Assembly: GCF_008831285.2 (NCBI RefSeq) | Contig: NC_045140.1 | Location: 21,636,370 to 21,700,369, forward strand | Source of the DNA: Nymphaea colorata | Lineage: Eukaryota > Streptophyta > Magnoliopsida > Nymphaeales > Nymphaeaceae | DNA length: 64,000 nucleotides | Reading direction: 5' to 3' | Shown: positions 28,500 to 48,200 of the stretch, one piece after another | Layout: each line of letters begins with the position of its first letter | Position numbering within the stretch: position 1 is the first letter of the stretch | Position numbers and translations under genes: made by a program | The notes under the pieces: generated by a model | Seen by the model: only the letters and a program-made list of their open reading frames with translations | What the model was told of the DNA's origin: nothing | Databases searched by the model: none

Positions 28500-30860
28500 G
28501 CGGCTTGCGCCTTTGCCGGCTATAAATTTCCCGCGTAAATGGCCCCCGGCTGGTCCTCCTAAGACTTCACTTGAGCCGAGGGCTAAACCAAGAGAAGGGG
28601 AACGAAACTGAGGACATATTGTCTCCAATCTCTCTGCGATACAGCAACATCGACTCATAGACTGCATAGAAGACTGGAAGTGCCTCTTACATCTGTGTTT
28701 AAGTTACTTCAACTAAATCCTTTAAGTGATTTTTTATTTGTATTGTTCAAAATTAGCAATGTCTTAGCATTTTTTGTTTAAATATTGAAACATTGTCGAA
28801 TCATCCATGTAAGTGACATCTACATGGTTGCATTCGAGAAAAAAAGTTAAAAAATTAATTGTTTTTGTTGACAGTGATACATAGGCTTTTGCGTAAACTT
28901 GAAGTGAAAAATAAATTCTGATTTGTAACAAATATATCATCGATTATTTACTTGAAGAGTTGTACTGGGAATGCTTAGATGGAGTGTCAACGACACACTG
29001 TCTTGGAGGCCCAATCTAAAACAGGGTCTCAACTATCAGCTTCTCCCATTTTTTCGCCTCACCCCTTCACAAAAACATGGTATAAGTAATGTTTAGTCCA
29101 GTGTTTGTTTACACCATTCGACTAGTAAGACAAAGTGTTGCAATTGTTAGGCATGTCAATAGATAGGATTTTGTTTGAAAACCTGACAAAAATGCTTTTA
29201 AAAATTAGATATGGTAAAAGTTTAACATCCTCAATAAAATTCGGATCGAATTTGGAATTAAGAAATGATATTGATCAGATTCAGATCTAGATTGGGTTTT
29301 AAGTAAATATATCATATATGAACGAATTCGGGTGAAGACTCAAAGTGAATATCCCATATCCAATATTTATTGATTTTGAAAATGGTTCCTTAACATATCA
29401 TGGTTGTTTATTTAAAGGTCGGATTCAAATTTAGATAAAACAAAGTTAGACTTAGGTCTGATTCAGATTATAAATTTAAAAATTGTATTCGCACATGGTT
29501 TGGAATTTTTGTCGGCATATGAGTTTAAATCCAAATAAGCAAACCATGGTAAAAAACAGATCCAATTCGAATTCAATCCATTGACAACGGTATATTTATG
29601 GGCAACTTTTTTTAAAACCTCTAGAGATTGGTTTTCCCCTTATTGAAAAGTATAGAAATTAGTTCAAGAGTTTTGATGGCGTGATGTACGGTATATATAT
29701 TTAATTTGCAAGTAGTTGTACAAAGAAATGGATCCTGTTAAAGTGAGATCGTAAGTATACTTTGCACTTGAAATGAATATCAAACACGTCCTAATAACTT
29801 ATCCATTGCCTAAATAAGCAAAACATAAGATAAGAACGATAGTTAAAACCTAACTATGCAATCCAGTTTGGCAAACAGGTCGAGCTAGCCTTTGTCCGAG
29901 CTCGGTCTTTTTCAACAAACATCAATTCAACAATTGTTCTTAATTATGAGTGAGCAGGATACTCCCACTCTCCAGCAAAGAACTAAAGCTTTCATTTAAC
30001 TTCTTCTTGTTCCTCTTAAGGACATAGCATATTTTTGGTGTATCGGGGTGTTACTCCCACTACACTTCAACTTGCACATTAGTGACTATTATTCTGCAGC
30101 ACAAGAGGAGGTTTATGCTCATGACATTCAAAATGAAAGCCGGCCGTCTATCAACCTCCATTCCAAGGCATCGTGCCAACAACTGGGCGACATCAACGGC
30201 TCTTCATTAGTTTTTGGTAATATGATACTCCAATAAATTATCTATGATCTGTTTTAAAAGACACCAAACGGCGTCTTTGATTGATAAGGTCATCATCGAA
30301 GTGCAGACAGTGCATGTAGTCCGATCTTCACGGTCACTCACACACATCAATTTTTTTTCTTGGTTAATTCAAATACTCATGGGCTTGTTCCAGTCAAATG
30401 ACTCGTTAAATTAGTAAATTTACATCATTTTACCCATATATATAAATAAAAACGCATTCCTAACTTTTTGAGTACAACAAAATTTCACAAAGGTTTTTGA
30501 AGCTTCTGTTAATACTCAGAAAGAGTCTGCACATGTAATTCTCTATCACCATGGGAATACACCTAACTAATTGACTGTAGTCTGTAGTTATTGGACACCT
30601 GATTAATTCATCAGGCTTATGAACAATAATGATCATATTCCTGATAAGCATCACAAAAATACTTTATCGCGATAGTTTTTTTGCATATTTTGACTAACAA
30701 ACTTCTACGTTAGTGACTGGTCCAAGCAAGCCCCTGTTCTTGCCTTCCGTCACAAGTCCCTGACAACTCACAGAGTAGCACTTCACTGCATGCCTCTGAA
30801 GCTAGCATCCTTTTGAATAAAAGTTCACATTAATCTCTAATAATTCCCAAGTCCTGCACC
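28500..30860. other. Intergenic between SerRS promoter and LINE remnant
   Basis: No gene recognised. 29150-29590 is rich in cggattcaaattt-type strings and shares a segment (attgattttgaaaatgg, cttaacatat) with 14.5 and 14.85 kb. The rest is AT-rich with short frames. Confidence 0.4.
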
Positions 30861-32755
30861 TCGATCCCCCCAACTGAATGGTGTTCTTGCTTCTGCACGC
30901 CCCTGCTACCATTTGGAAGAACCTCGTGTTGGAGTCCCTCTCAGCCAATCAATGGATTCTGGCCTTCTGGCGCCACATACTCTCCTCCTCTTCCAAGTTC
31001 CAACAAGGCAGCAAGCTCACTCCTCAGGATCCTATCCTTCGTCATGGGACTCCCGTCTCCACTAAAGCTTGCACTGAATCAAGTTCTGAACTAATAGCCT
31101 TAATTCTGTATGCGATATTACACGCACACAATTTCTGCCATGACGCCAGCGCCCTCCTAGTTCACTCCAATTTGGTCGTAACTTGAATCCACGGACACCC
31201 TCCCACAAATGAGTTCCAAGCCCTCGCCACTACTTCCTCACAACTTTGTCTCCTAGACCAGTTATTGAAATAGTGGAATTATTGCAGTCGATGGCTACTG
31301 TGCATGTTGAGGAAGTTTACCTGAAAGACCAGCATGGATTGGTCTGAACTGGACTGTGGCTGCACCGTCAGTTTACTGCAGTGCCCCCATCTCTCCCTCC
31401 ACGCCTGATTTAGAAGGCACCAGTCTAATCAGTGCAGAATTAGTTCTTCCGTAGGTCTATTATTCGACCATGTATATCTCCTGCATGGATCGTGAAGGCA
31501 CCAGTCTAATTTGTGCAGGATTAGTTCATCTCCAGATCTATTATTCGACCATATATATATCTCCTGCATGGATCATTCACTGACTGAAACCTGCAATTTT
31601 CACAATTTTGATTAAAGGACCGATAGGAAGCCCCCTCGGAGATCTGCCGGTTTTATCCGAAGGCCAAGCATCACATTAAAATCACCCCATATGATGCATG
31701 CGTCTTCGCAATAGAACAAAATATTATGAAGCGTGCTTAGCCCTACCACCCGCTTTGCCAGGTTGGACGGTAAGTAACGCCCCCTACGAGCACTGAAATG
31801 TTGGTCATGTGTTCTCTGCATCTGAGGAAGATCTAGTTCTGATCAGTGACCATCGGGTTTGCCTGAACCATGGACGGATTCCACGCACGATGATTTGTGT
31901 TTTCCCTTCCAACCAGTTGGAATGAGCAATGCATGCGAATTTTAGGGTGATGGAGGTGCCGAGTTTGGAAGTCTTACTCGTTCAGCATGGAGTCGAAAAC
32001 GAAGAAACAGCAGGGTTGGATTCCTGCAGGGCTTGTTGCAGGTCCCTCCTGGCGGTGAGCCTAGCAAGCCCTTTTATGTTCCAACGCAGGATCTTCATCC
32101 TGTAGGCTGTTGATCGTCTTCTTTTGCTTCGTGGCTTCTCTCAACCTATTATGGGTCTTCCTCCTGGCGGTGTGCCTAGCAAGTCCTCTTATGTTCCAAC
32201 CCAGGATCTTCGTCCTGTAGGTTGTTGATCATCTTCTTTTGCTTTCGTGGCTTCTGTCAACCTATGGGTTTTCTTCCTGGCGGTGTGCCTAGCAAGCCTT
32301 CTTATGTTCCTTTACTAGTCGTAACCTGTTTCCAATCCTCTTGAATGTTCTTCTCCAGTCGGCTCCTCGGCCCAGCCCACACCAGCATCCTCCTTCCCTG
32401 ATGACGGTCTCTTCTTGTTCGGGATCAGCATGGCATCCTCCTGATCGGTGACCCCCTGAATCTCTTCCTGCGGTAGAAAGTGCCTAGGATACATCTCTTC
32501 CGGGATAGTTTTCCGGAAGATGAGACTTCACATCGCATCTGCCGCAGAACCTCAACCTCCCTTCATAAATGGTGGTGGAGTGAACTGCTCACCATCACTT
32601 GGAGTGATTTCGCTTTCGGCAAGAGAGTTTTCTACTACGGGACATCGATGCAGATTGCCCCGAAGCCATTACGCGTAACCAGCCGCGTTGGGTTGTCAAC
32701 TTACAGCAAATCCATGTTCAGGCCATTGGCAATCCGAAACAACTTTTGATGCTAG
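30860..32755 (-). mobile_element. Decayed LINE 5' part: ORF1 end, endonuclease, linker to RT
   Basis: On the minus strand, 32755-32480 encodes LFRIANGLNMDLL and RLVTRNGFGAICIDVP, like the DUF4283 part of plant LINE ORF1. At about 32098 an ORF2-type start (MKILRWNIKGLARLTARRD) opens the APE-like endonuclease. 31821-31612 holds the WGDFN motif (IIWGDFNVML). 31190-30870 gives the linker before the RT (SMWRQKARIHWL, then RDSNTRFFQMVAGACRSKN in another frame). Stops and frameshifts interrupt all parts, and the RT itself is missing. The ORF2 start region is present nearly three times. Confidence 0.8.
32047..32330. repeat. Tandem repeat of the LINE ORF2 start, about 115-bp units
   Basis: tcctggcggtg recurs at 32047, 32162 and 32275, with gcctagcaagc, ttatgttcc and gatctt(c)atcctgtag conserved between units. 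On the minus strand each unit encodes a version of RWNIRGLARHTARR, the first residues of the LINE endonuclease. Confidence 0.85.
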
Positions 32756-32759
32756 TAAA

Positions 32760-33955
32760 ATGGCTCTAATCCTGTGTCACCTGATCTATTAAAGGGGGAT
32801 TTAATCACAAAGCCTATTTTCAGCGGCATCCATGGCTTCCTCATTGCTAACTCGTCAAAGGGGGATGCTAGTAAAATGGCTCTCGTCAAAGCCGCTCCCC
32901 ACCATAATATATCATATTCTAACATTACGAATACGTAAATGCAATAAGCAATAATATCAAAAGAGTGAACAAAAAATGTTGATGATTTTTTGGAGAAAGA
33001 AAAGATGGCTTCCTTGAAAACATCAAGGAGGAAGCAAATGAACTTCGACCTGACCAAGAACGTCTGTTTCAACCGGCGAAAATGCAGGCAACCACAAATT
33101 TCTCTACCCTCGCCAGTTTTGGACATGTTAGAGTTGACAGTTTGAAAATATTCAATATTCCTACTCCTCTCCGTCAACGCCGTTTTATAAACAAATTCAA
33201 CAGCAAAGATGCGACCTGAAACCGATCGAGAACGGCTGTAGATTTCATGGTCACACTTAAAGATTAGGCGTGATTTCAGCTTTGGGATAGAAGTCAGTCC
33301 ATGAGAGAAAAATAGTGATTGTCCATCTAACGGTGACAGTCTGCTTCACTGTGCCACCTTTCGATCCATAACAAGCAAAGCTTTCGTCAACCATGACATT
33401 GCACGTAATTAGATAGAGGCATTCAATAGACAATCTACAATGTGTACTCGAACTCAGTTGACCAAGACAAGCCCACTTGTCTTTAATGAAAGGTCCCTAA
33501 GGCTTCACACACACACAGAGGGCCTATCTTGATCTCATATATTGTCTGCTGACATTGTCTGCTTAATACAATCGTGAATACATCTTTCCTTTTAGTATGA
33601 CCACCAAGAGCCCAAGAAGCAAAGTTCAATATAGTTAGCCGTACTTCTGTTCATGTCGGTTCAACAAGAATCAAAATGCTGCACAAGATAAACGTTTTTG
33701 AGATTGTCCAAGTTTGAAAAGATAAAAAATTTTAAAAGTAACATGCCCTCGCTAGAGCTGATGAACAGATCCATCTTATATCGATGTGTAGGTCAAAAAG
33801 AAGCTCATCATCCGCCATAAGAGCCAGGAAACGTTCCCAAGCACACCTTGCAAATTCTCATGGTGGAGACATGGCTAAGGTCTCCTAAAAACAACAAAGT
33901 GCACAGAAATCAAAATGCAAAACTGATAGATGCCCAATAGGAATCTGTTTTCACT
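32760..33955. other. Intergenic, nothing recognised
   Basis: A minus-strand open frame at 33177-32752 overlaps the LINE boundary but shows no family motif. The rest is AT-rich. Confidence 0.35.
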
Positions 33956-33959
33956 TAGA

Positions 33960-34400
33960 TTCCCGATCCTAATCTCAAGGTTAATCTTTATAATGGAGCT
34001 GTCATTCTTTGGGTGATGAGTTCTTCAAGAAATTGGAAAACACCATCCAAGATGATACTACATAAACCACCCTAGCGAACCATATGCAAATGGAACAGTG
34101 GGGCATGATACCTTGGTTTTGGACTTCCATATTTGGATCATTCTAGAAAAGAATGAAGTCGTGAAAGGGTGTAAGGTTGCTGCCATCTCCACGTCATGTC
34201 GATTTTGATAGTTCTCAAGAATGCAATATATGGTACTGCATGTTGCCATGTGATGAAGTTCAATAAATGAACATACTGCTCCATTTGCAAAATGCTCTAC
34301 ACCAATATAAACAATCAGCAATGTTAAGAATATACTACATCCTTGATAGGATAATGTCACACACTTGTTTAACTTAAGACCTAGAGGCCCCTAAGACCTA
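33960..34400 (-). pseudogene. Decayed duplicate of the SerRS 3' region
   Basis: Same orientation as SerRS, about 11.2 kb away. 34091-34127 matches 22918-22953 almost base for base (acagtggggcatg, taccttggttttggactt). The encoded remnant [11 protein letters not shown] appears as YCILENYQNRHD, and KSKTK is kept with its donor. Similarity continues into intron 9 (aaggttaatc against aaggttagcc) and into intron 8. That makes it a genomic segment copy, not a processed mRNA. Exon 9 is broken by indels. No other SerRS exon was found here. Confidence 0.82.
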
Positions 34401-34814
34401 GAGGCCCCATAGATCAATCCCTCTCAGACGCTAGACCACTTCAAGGTTGAACAGTCAAAGACAGCTAAAAGATCAATTTCAGGATCAAAGTCAAACTAAA
34501 ATGGTTGCCAACAATGTCGGACTGATTCCAACACAAGCAAAAGCAGGGCAGTAGGAAACACAATGTGATTTTGCAAACAACGCCCTTCTCATAACTCCAA
34601 AAGAAGAAGAAAGAAATAAAACACCACTCCCCAGAACGCTCATAGTCCTATGAAAAAACACAACTAGGCAGCGGAAACAAATTAGCTTGTTCACAACAAG
34701 GTTCAAAAAGCAAATGACGCAACTCACACATAAAAATCTATGTGCAAGTAAACCTGACTAGTCCAGAAGATATATACACAGCCGGAAAGAAATAAGTTAC
34801 CCCTTTCAGTGCCA
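34401..34814. other. FKF1 3' flank
   Basis: Contains a short tandem repeat of agacctagaggcccc near 34378-34411. The side nearest 34815 should be the FKF1 3' UTR. No gene seen. Confidence 0.4.
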
Positions 34815-42223
<7,409 letters not shown>

Positions 42224-45200
42224 ATGGCGGACGTCAAGAAGCTATCCGTCTCCGATCTCCTTCTGCTATCCCGCCCTGTCACTGGCGCTTTCTCCCTATC
42301 GGTCTCTCCATCCAACCCTTCCGACTCTTCTGAGAATGCCGTCCCCTCCCCGGGTAGGACGAGAAAGCGTGCCCGTGGCGATGATAATCAGGATCCGGGT
42401 CTCTCGGAGAGAAGCCCTAGAATTTTAGAGCCACTGGATCATCCGGCGATTCTGATCGGCACTGTTGATCTGTGGACCGGTGTTTCGGATCGACGGTCTG
42501 GGTGTTCCAAGAACGATTGTCTGCTTTTCGCCGACGAGGGAGCTAGGGTTTGCTGCGACGTTCTTGAGTTAGACATTGGGATGATAGGGAGACGGGTGAC
42601 GGTTCTTGCTTGGAATTTCATTCCGTCCAAGTGCACTGCAGGGTTGCTGGAAATAATCAAGTGGGAGTTGGCTGAACCGCCGCCTCATCGGTGGTCGTCG
42701 GGAGGTGGGAGCTCTGAACATGGGTTCTATCCCTTGTGTCCGTCCAGCGATTCTCTTCAGAGCGAGGTCCGCTCGTTTTCGGGCTGCCGCCGCATTGGTC
42801 GAGACGAGGTTTCTGGACAGTTAACTGCTGTTAGCCCCGTTTTCGACGTTCCTTGCACGGCAAAGAGTGGACTTCCTGACGTTCTCAGCGAATCTAGGCC
42901 CGAGAATTTTAAGGGATTCCTGGTGGAATTCTTAGTTTGTGATTGCTCTGAATGCAGCAGTGTTATGTATTCGAGCCATATTTATGGCAGTAATGTGAAC
43001 CCTGTGACGGTGTATTTTTGCGGTGCGGCTGCTAAATGGCGCCCCGTGTTTGCTAAACTCGTGGGCAGTTTTATCCATGTAGTGGGGCTGAAGAGGAAAT
43101 TGGTGCTTGTTGACGTAGAAACTATTCCTATGTTGGTTTCTACGTCGAAAACTGGCATGCGCTTGTACAGAAAGGAACAGGAGGTCTCCAACGAAGGGGC
43201 ATCGACGAGGAAAAGGACCACTGTCAAAAACGAATTTACTGGTCAATACACCGGTGTGGCTACGGGGGTCTATATGCAAGGGATGGTTGTTGAGCTGGAC
43301 GAGAAAGTTTGGCTGGTTTTCACAGATCAACTGGAAAATCCTCACTCATTGAGGGTCGGTGCTATTGTATGTATTTCGTTAGACCTCTTTGTTGTTTTGT
43401 TTATGCGCGTTTAAATTGCTAGCGACTGCTTTCTCAATGCTGGCGTGTTTGTATCTGTTTTGACATGTATTTGAAGGTTGATGTGAGAAATGCTCATTTT
43501 ATTCTCCCCAAGTTTTCTTGGAGTAAGATCCTCTTACTTGGTGCCTGCGTCAAGACGGTGCTCATTATAAAACGTTTTTCTGCCTTGGCTACTCAGTAAG
43601 CGTTATCCTTTCGAAACGTCACTAGTATCTGTAGTTTCGAGGCATGAAACGCTTGGTTCTTGACTTGCTGTGTTTCTATTGCAGATGTCATGTCAGGTCT
43701 CGCACTAACAGTCTATTGGCTAAGTTTGTTGGCTCCTTACCTTTTATTGCAAAATTCTGGTATATTCGTGCTTCAAGCGTATATATATCTAGATTACTAG
43801 TTCACAGATATTTAAACTTGTCTGGTTGGTTTCAGGATGCTGCTTATGGTTTCAAGTTTCAGAGAAAAATTCTCTGGAATCCTTCTCGAGAAGGAAATCC
43901 TAGGGTCAAAAAGTGTAATCTACTTTATTTGCAATGCGCTTGTTTGTATGCTAATCTTAACATTTCGTTAAATGATACAAAATCGTTATCTTTCCAGAAA
44001 GAAGGACTGGTCCAGATATATGCTAAGTTGTGCTTTTCTTTGCACTCGTCACAACTTCGGGTAAATTGGTAAAGACTGATGGTTCTTTGAGTTCTATCCT
44101 AACGTACTGTCGTACGATAAATGATAATGGACATTTTTCCTTTTTCTGCTTGTTGTTTATGCTATGCATAAACTGTGATGCGTGTTCTACTACAGCATGG
44201 AATATTTAAAGAATTTTGCAAGCATAGTTGCTGGGATGGTTCTGAGCTTGGAACAACAAAATTGGTCTGCTAATCTCTCTCTCCCCCTATCTCCCTGAAG
44301 TTTTCCTGTTTCTGTATGGCTGCAAACGCATGTACATATGTCTGCTAGCATGACTTTCTGCATGGCCATGTGCCTACATGTATGAGAATGTGTAAGCATA
44401 ATGCGAACACATCTCTCACCCAATAAAGCAATTTCATGGCTTCGAAAAATTCCACTTCCAGTAACGTGAAAAACATGCTTGTAGCAAATGTAGAGTAAAA
44501 AAGATTTCTATTTCCACTTTCACATTCTGGCAAAGAAGAGGAGGGAAATATGGGAAAGAAGGGGCAGGCTACCGTAAGGCATCTTATGCAGACTTTGTTC
44601 CTTTTATTCCATTTTCCAGTGTTGTATGTATCGTATCGTTTACAAAATACGATACGATACACCCCCTGTATCGTAAATGGGTGTGTATTGTACCTGTATC
44701 GTACGATACGGTGCGATACGGGCCCCCGTATCGTACGATACGGTGCGATACAGGCTGATTTCTAAAAAGGATGCTTGAACCCCATTTTTTTGAGTTTTTT
44801 TTTATAAAAACCCACCCCTAATTCATTTATAATCTATAGATTGTACTGCCTTAGAGGGAAACCATCGATTTCCATTGTGAAATCATCGATTTTCACCTTG
44901 AAATCATCTATTAAACCATGGATTTGTGCATGGGTGGCTGATTCCCATTGGGAGGAAAGGGGTTTTTTTAAACCATGAAGATGAAGATGAAAAAGAATGA
45001 TATTGTTATGAATTTTGATGTCTATGAAGTATGAATGATGAACCGTGAACACGTAAGTTTATAGCATTTAGCAAAATAATAAGTCTATCATTATCTAAAA
45101 GACTAAAACATGTATTCTATGAAGAATTTATTATTTTTAATTTTTCTGATTTTTTTAATGATTTTTTCGATTTTTTTAATTTTTTTCTGATTTATTATTA

Positions 45201-48200
45201 TTATTTTTTTAAAATTTACGATATGGTTACGATACGGCGTATCTTAAAGCCCGACCAATACGGCTTACGATATGCGTTTTACAACATTGCCATTTTCCAC
45301 AATTGTTTTCAGAGTTAACACCTGTGTGTCAGAGAGCTATTACAAGCAATTTCTGTTATATGATAATTGCTTTGGATGAGTGATTCTCCTTGGTCTATCA
45401 AGTTTGTTGCTAATATCTATGATCCATTAAGACAATTACTTGATGCTTATGAGGAACATGCAATTAAATAGTGTTTTTTTTGGTGGAATACATGGGTCAA
45501 ACAAACAATTTTGAAGCTTGTGCAGTCCTCTTTTGTATTTTGAATCCCGTTGATATTTTTGTCTGATATGAGCATTACCAATCTCTTACATCTTCAATCA
45601 TGCTGGGCTATAGGCACTACCAATCTCTTACATCTTCAATCATGCTGAATCCCTGTGGATGCGTTCACTGACATGCATTCAGAAGCAAGCAAAAAGTATC
45701 AAAACCAGCAAAGATGTTGTCCTTCTTTCACATGAGAGGACATCACAGAGCAGTTTTTCTCGACAGATCATATCAAGTAAGGATCTTGGTATGGTTTTGC
45801 TTGGCATGCTACAGGTTAGTGTCACTGGTCTCTGTACGGGGAAGCTGAAATATTCTTAGTAGCACCTTCTGTTATTGTATAATAGACAACTATAACCACA
45901 ACTAAAGGGATTATTATGTATAGGATGTCGATAAACAGTCTTCTTTTCTGCTTAAGTTCGATGTTGGGTTAAATCGACAAAATTCAAGGTCAATTTTGGC
46001 AGATTTCATCAATTTTAGGACCTCCAGTGGTGGGAGGTAATGACAAACTTGCATACTTGGAAACTATTTTAGGTTCAGAATTCATATCCATTTTTACCAT
46101 ATCATTCCAAGCATGTGCTTATAACCTATAAAACGCTTTGCTTCCATCTTGATTTCCTTTTCTACCAGTTATGTGTTTTTACCTTTTAATGAAGAAAAAT
46201 AATAATAGGAAAAAATGGAAAATTGGGTGTCTCACATTCCTCCACTTCAAACAATATATTAGGAGATACTACCCAAAAAAATTTTTTAGCATTAAAGTTC
46301 TAAAAAATAATGTTTTTATTTGGGCGCCTAGCAGCCTAGATGTTTAGGCTGCAGCTAGTCCCTACATGTGCTTTTAACTGCATATGACATGAATGTATAT
46401 GCTTAACAAACACATAACATACCTACATTCGTTGTTCTTATATGTAAATTATAAAAAGAGAATGGAAATTTCAATGCATTATCATTTTTTTTTGAATGTG
46501 TAAACCTTTCAGGCTATTCTTTTTGTGGCTAAAATAGTTGTTCAATATAAGAAAAGGTTCCCAAAGGAAAAAGTTCTCAAGATCTTCCATAGAAGTTACC
46601 AAATCACATGTTATAGGAAGATAGACATTTTGTCAAGAAGTGATAGAAAGGAAAACTTTGTGGTGTTCTACAAAGACTGCGAAACAAAAAATTACCAAGT
46701 TCATCGTGATGTATAAGGAATTGGTCCTTTGATGTTTTAGTTACTATTTATTGAAAAGGTCTGTTTGATGCTCCTTAGGACATATTGTTTGCTTTATACG
46801 ACAAAGATAAAGTTGCAATACTATGTTCTCATGCTTATAAAAGCTTTTTTTTCTTTTTGAATATGTAAAAATCATCCTTTAAAACCATTTTCCCTTTAAT
46901 TCTTTTCCACATGTTTGGTTTTCCTTTTTGTTTACTTTCTTCTATGTATGATATTAGTGTCATATCATTTTTTTGGAACTTGTGCTCAGGTGTCTCCCTC
47001 TTCTGGGAAATTGCAGTTGATAGATGCAACAGGAAGGGTTGATGCTGTAGTGCCTGATTTCCGGTTGCATACCAATGATCAGATCATGTATAAGGTAATT
47101 ATAATGTGTTGGTTTTATGTTTCATATGCATTGCACATGCTTCTTTGTTGTATCATCATTAGCATTTAATTTCTGCTTAGATTGGGATTTTTTTTCTTTG
47201 GAGATTCGATGTTGATCTTTAGCTGATTTTGGCCACTAGGAGAGTTTGATTTTTTTAACTCTTCGTAAAACGATTCCTTTCCATCTCTGTTACTTGTTTA
47301 CCAAAGCATCAGGTTGTTGATATTGGTGACAAAAATGGGAAAGGGATTCCAAGCAGTTTGTTGTGTTGATAAGGTGACACCTGGATTTGAACTGGGGAGA
47401 AAGGATTTGCAGTTCCTGCCTTATTGCTCGGTCATGCTGCCAAAAGATAAATAATAAATGGGTGTAAAATGCTCTTTCTTGGAGAGGGTTACTGAATCAT
47501 TGGTTTTTAATTAGATTTGCATCTTTCAGTTGTGTTTCACTTATCTATCCATGTTTTTACCCAACTTACTCTTCTTCTAGTTGAGATAATTTTCTTAGAT
47601 CTGTTGTACAATATCTCAATGTAAGGCCTAAAAACTGCCCTTTCTATCAGCCCTTTGTCTCCTTTCTTTTTATACTGTGAATACTGTGAGTGCAAACTTC
47701 AAACAAACATGGTAGGTGATGAGATCAGAAAAAACACGGGCTGATGTTTGACAGAGTGTGCATCAGTTTTCTGTTCTTTTCACTCATGAATATGTAACAC
47801 TTGATTCTTGTCTTGTTGTTCTCTGCAGCCTGAAGCAAGATTAAGGTGCAGGATGTTTATGCACTTTGAAGGGTCATTTTTAAATCTCCAAAATGCTTCT
47901 ATGTTGCCCTCATTTTGAAAGGAGTTACGTCAGATGCAAACAGGAATATATTTCTTTTATTATTATTATTATTATTATTTATTGTTTTTGCATCTCAGTC
48001 TGTCTGGACATCCATAAGCCCATATGAGATCAAATATTCCCTTAACTCTTTTCATTATCAAGTAATTCTCTTTTTCTTCTTCATTTTTCACATGGTTGGT
48101 ATGAAATCAGAAGCTTCTGAGATGGGGTTCTGTTTGTCTTTTTTAGCTTTTGAAACAAAGATGGAGATGGATTCAGGAAGGACTTCACTTTGATATTGAC

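Noticed and set aside
42932-43345. 137-codon minus-strand frame inside CTC1 exon 1
   Set aside because: Antisense shadow of a conserved coding exon.
45313-45380. Possible extra CTC1 exon (LTPVCQRAITSNF frame)
   Set aside because: It runs into a stop with no donor in phase, and exon 6 to exon 7 already joins in frame.
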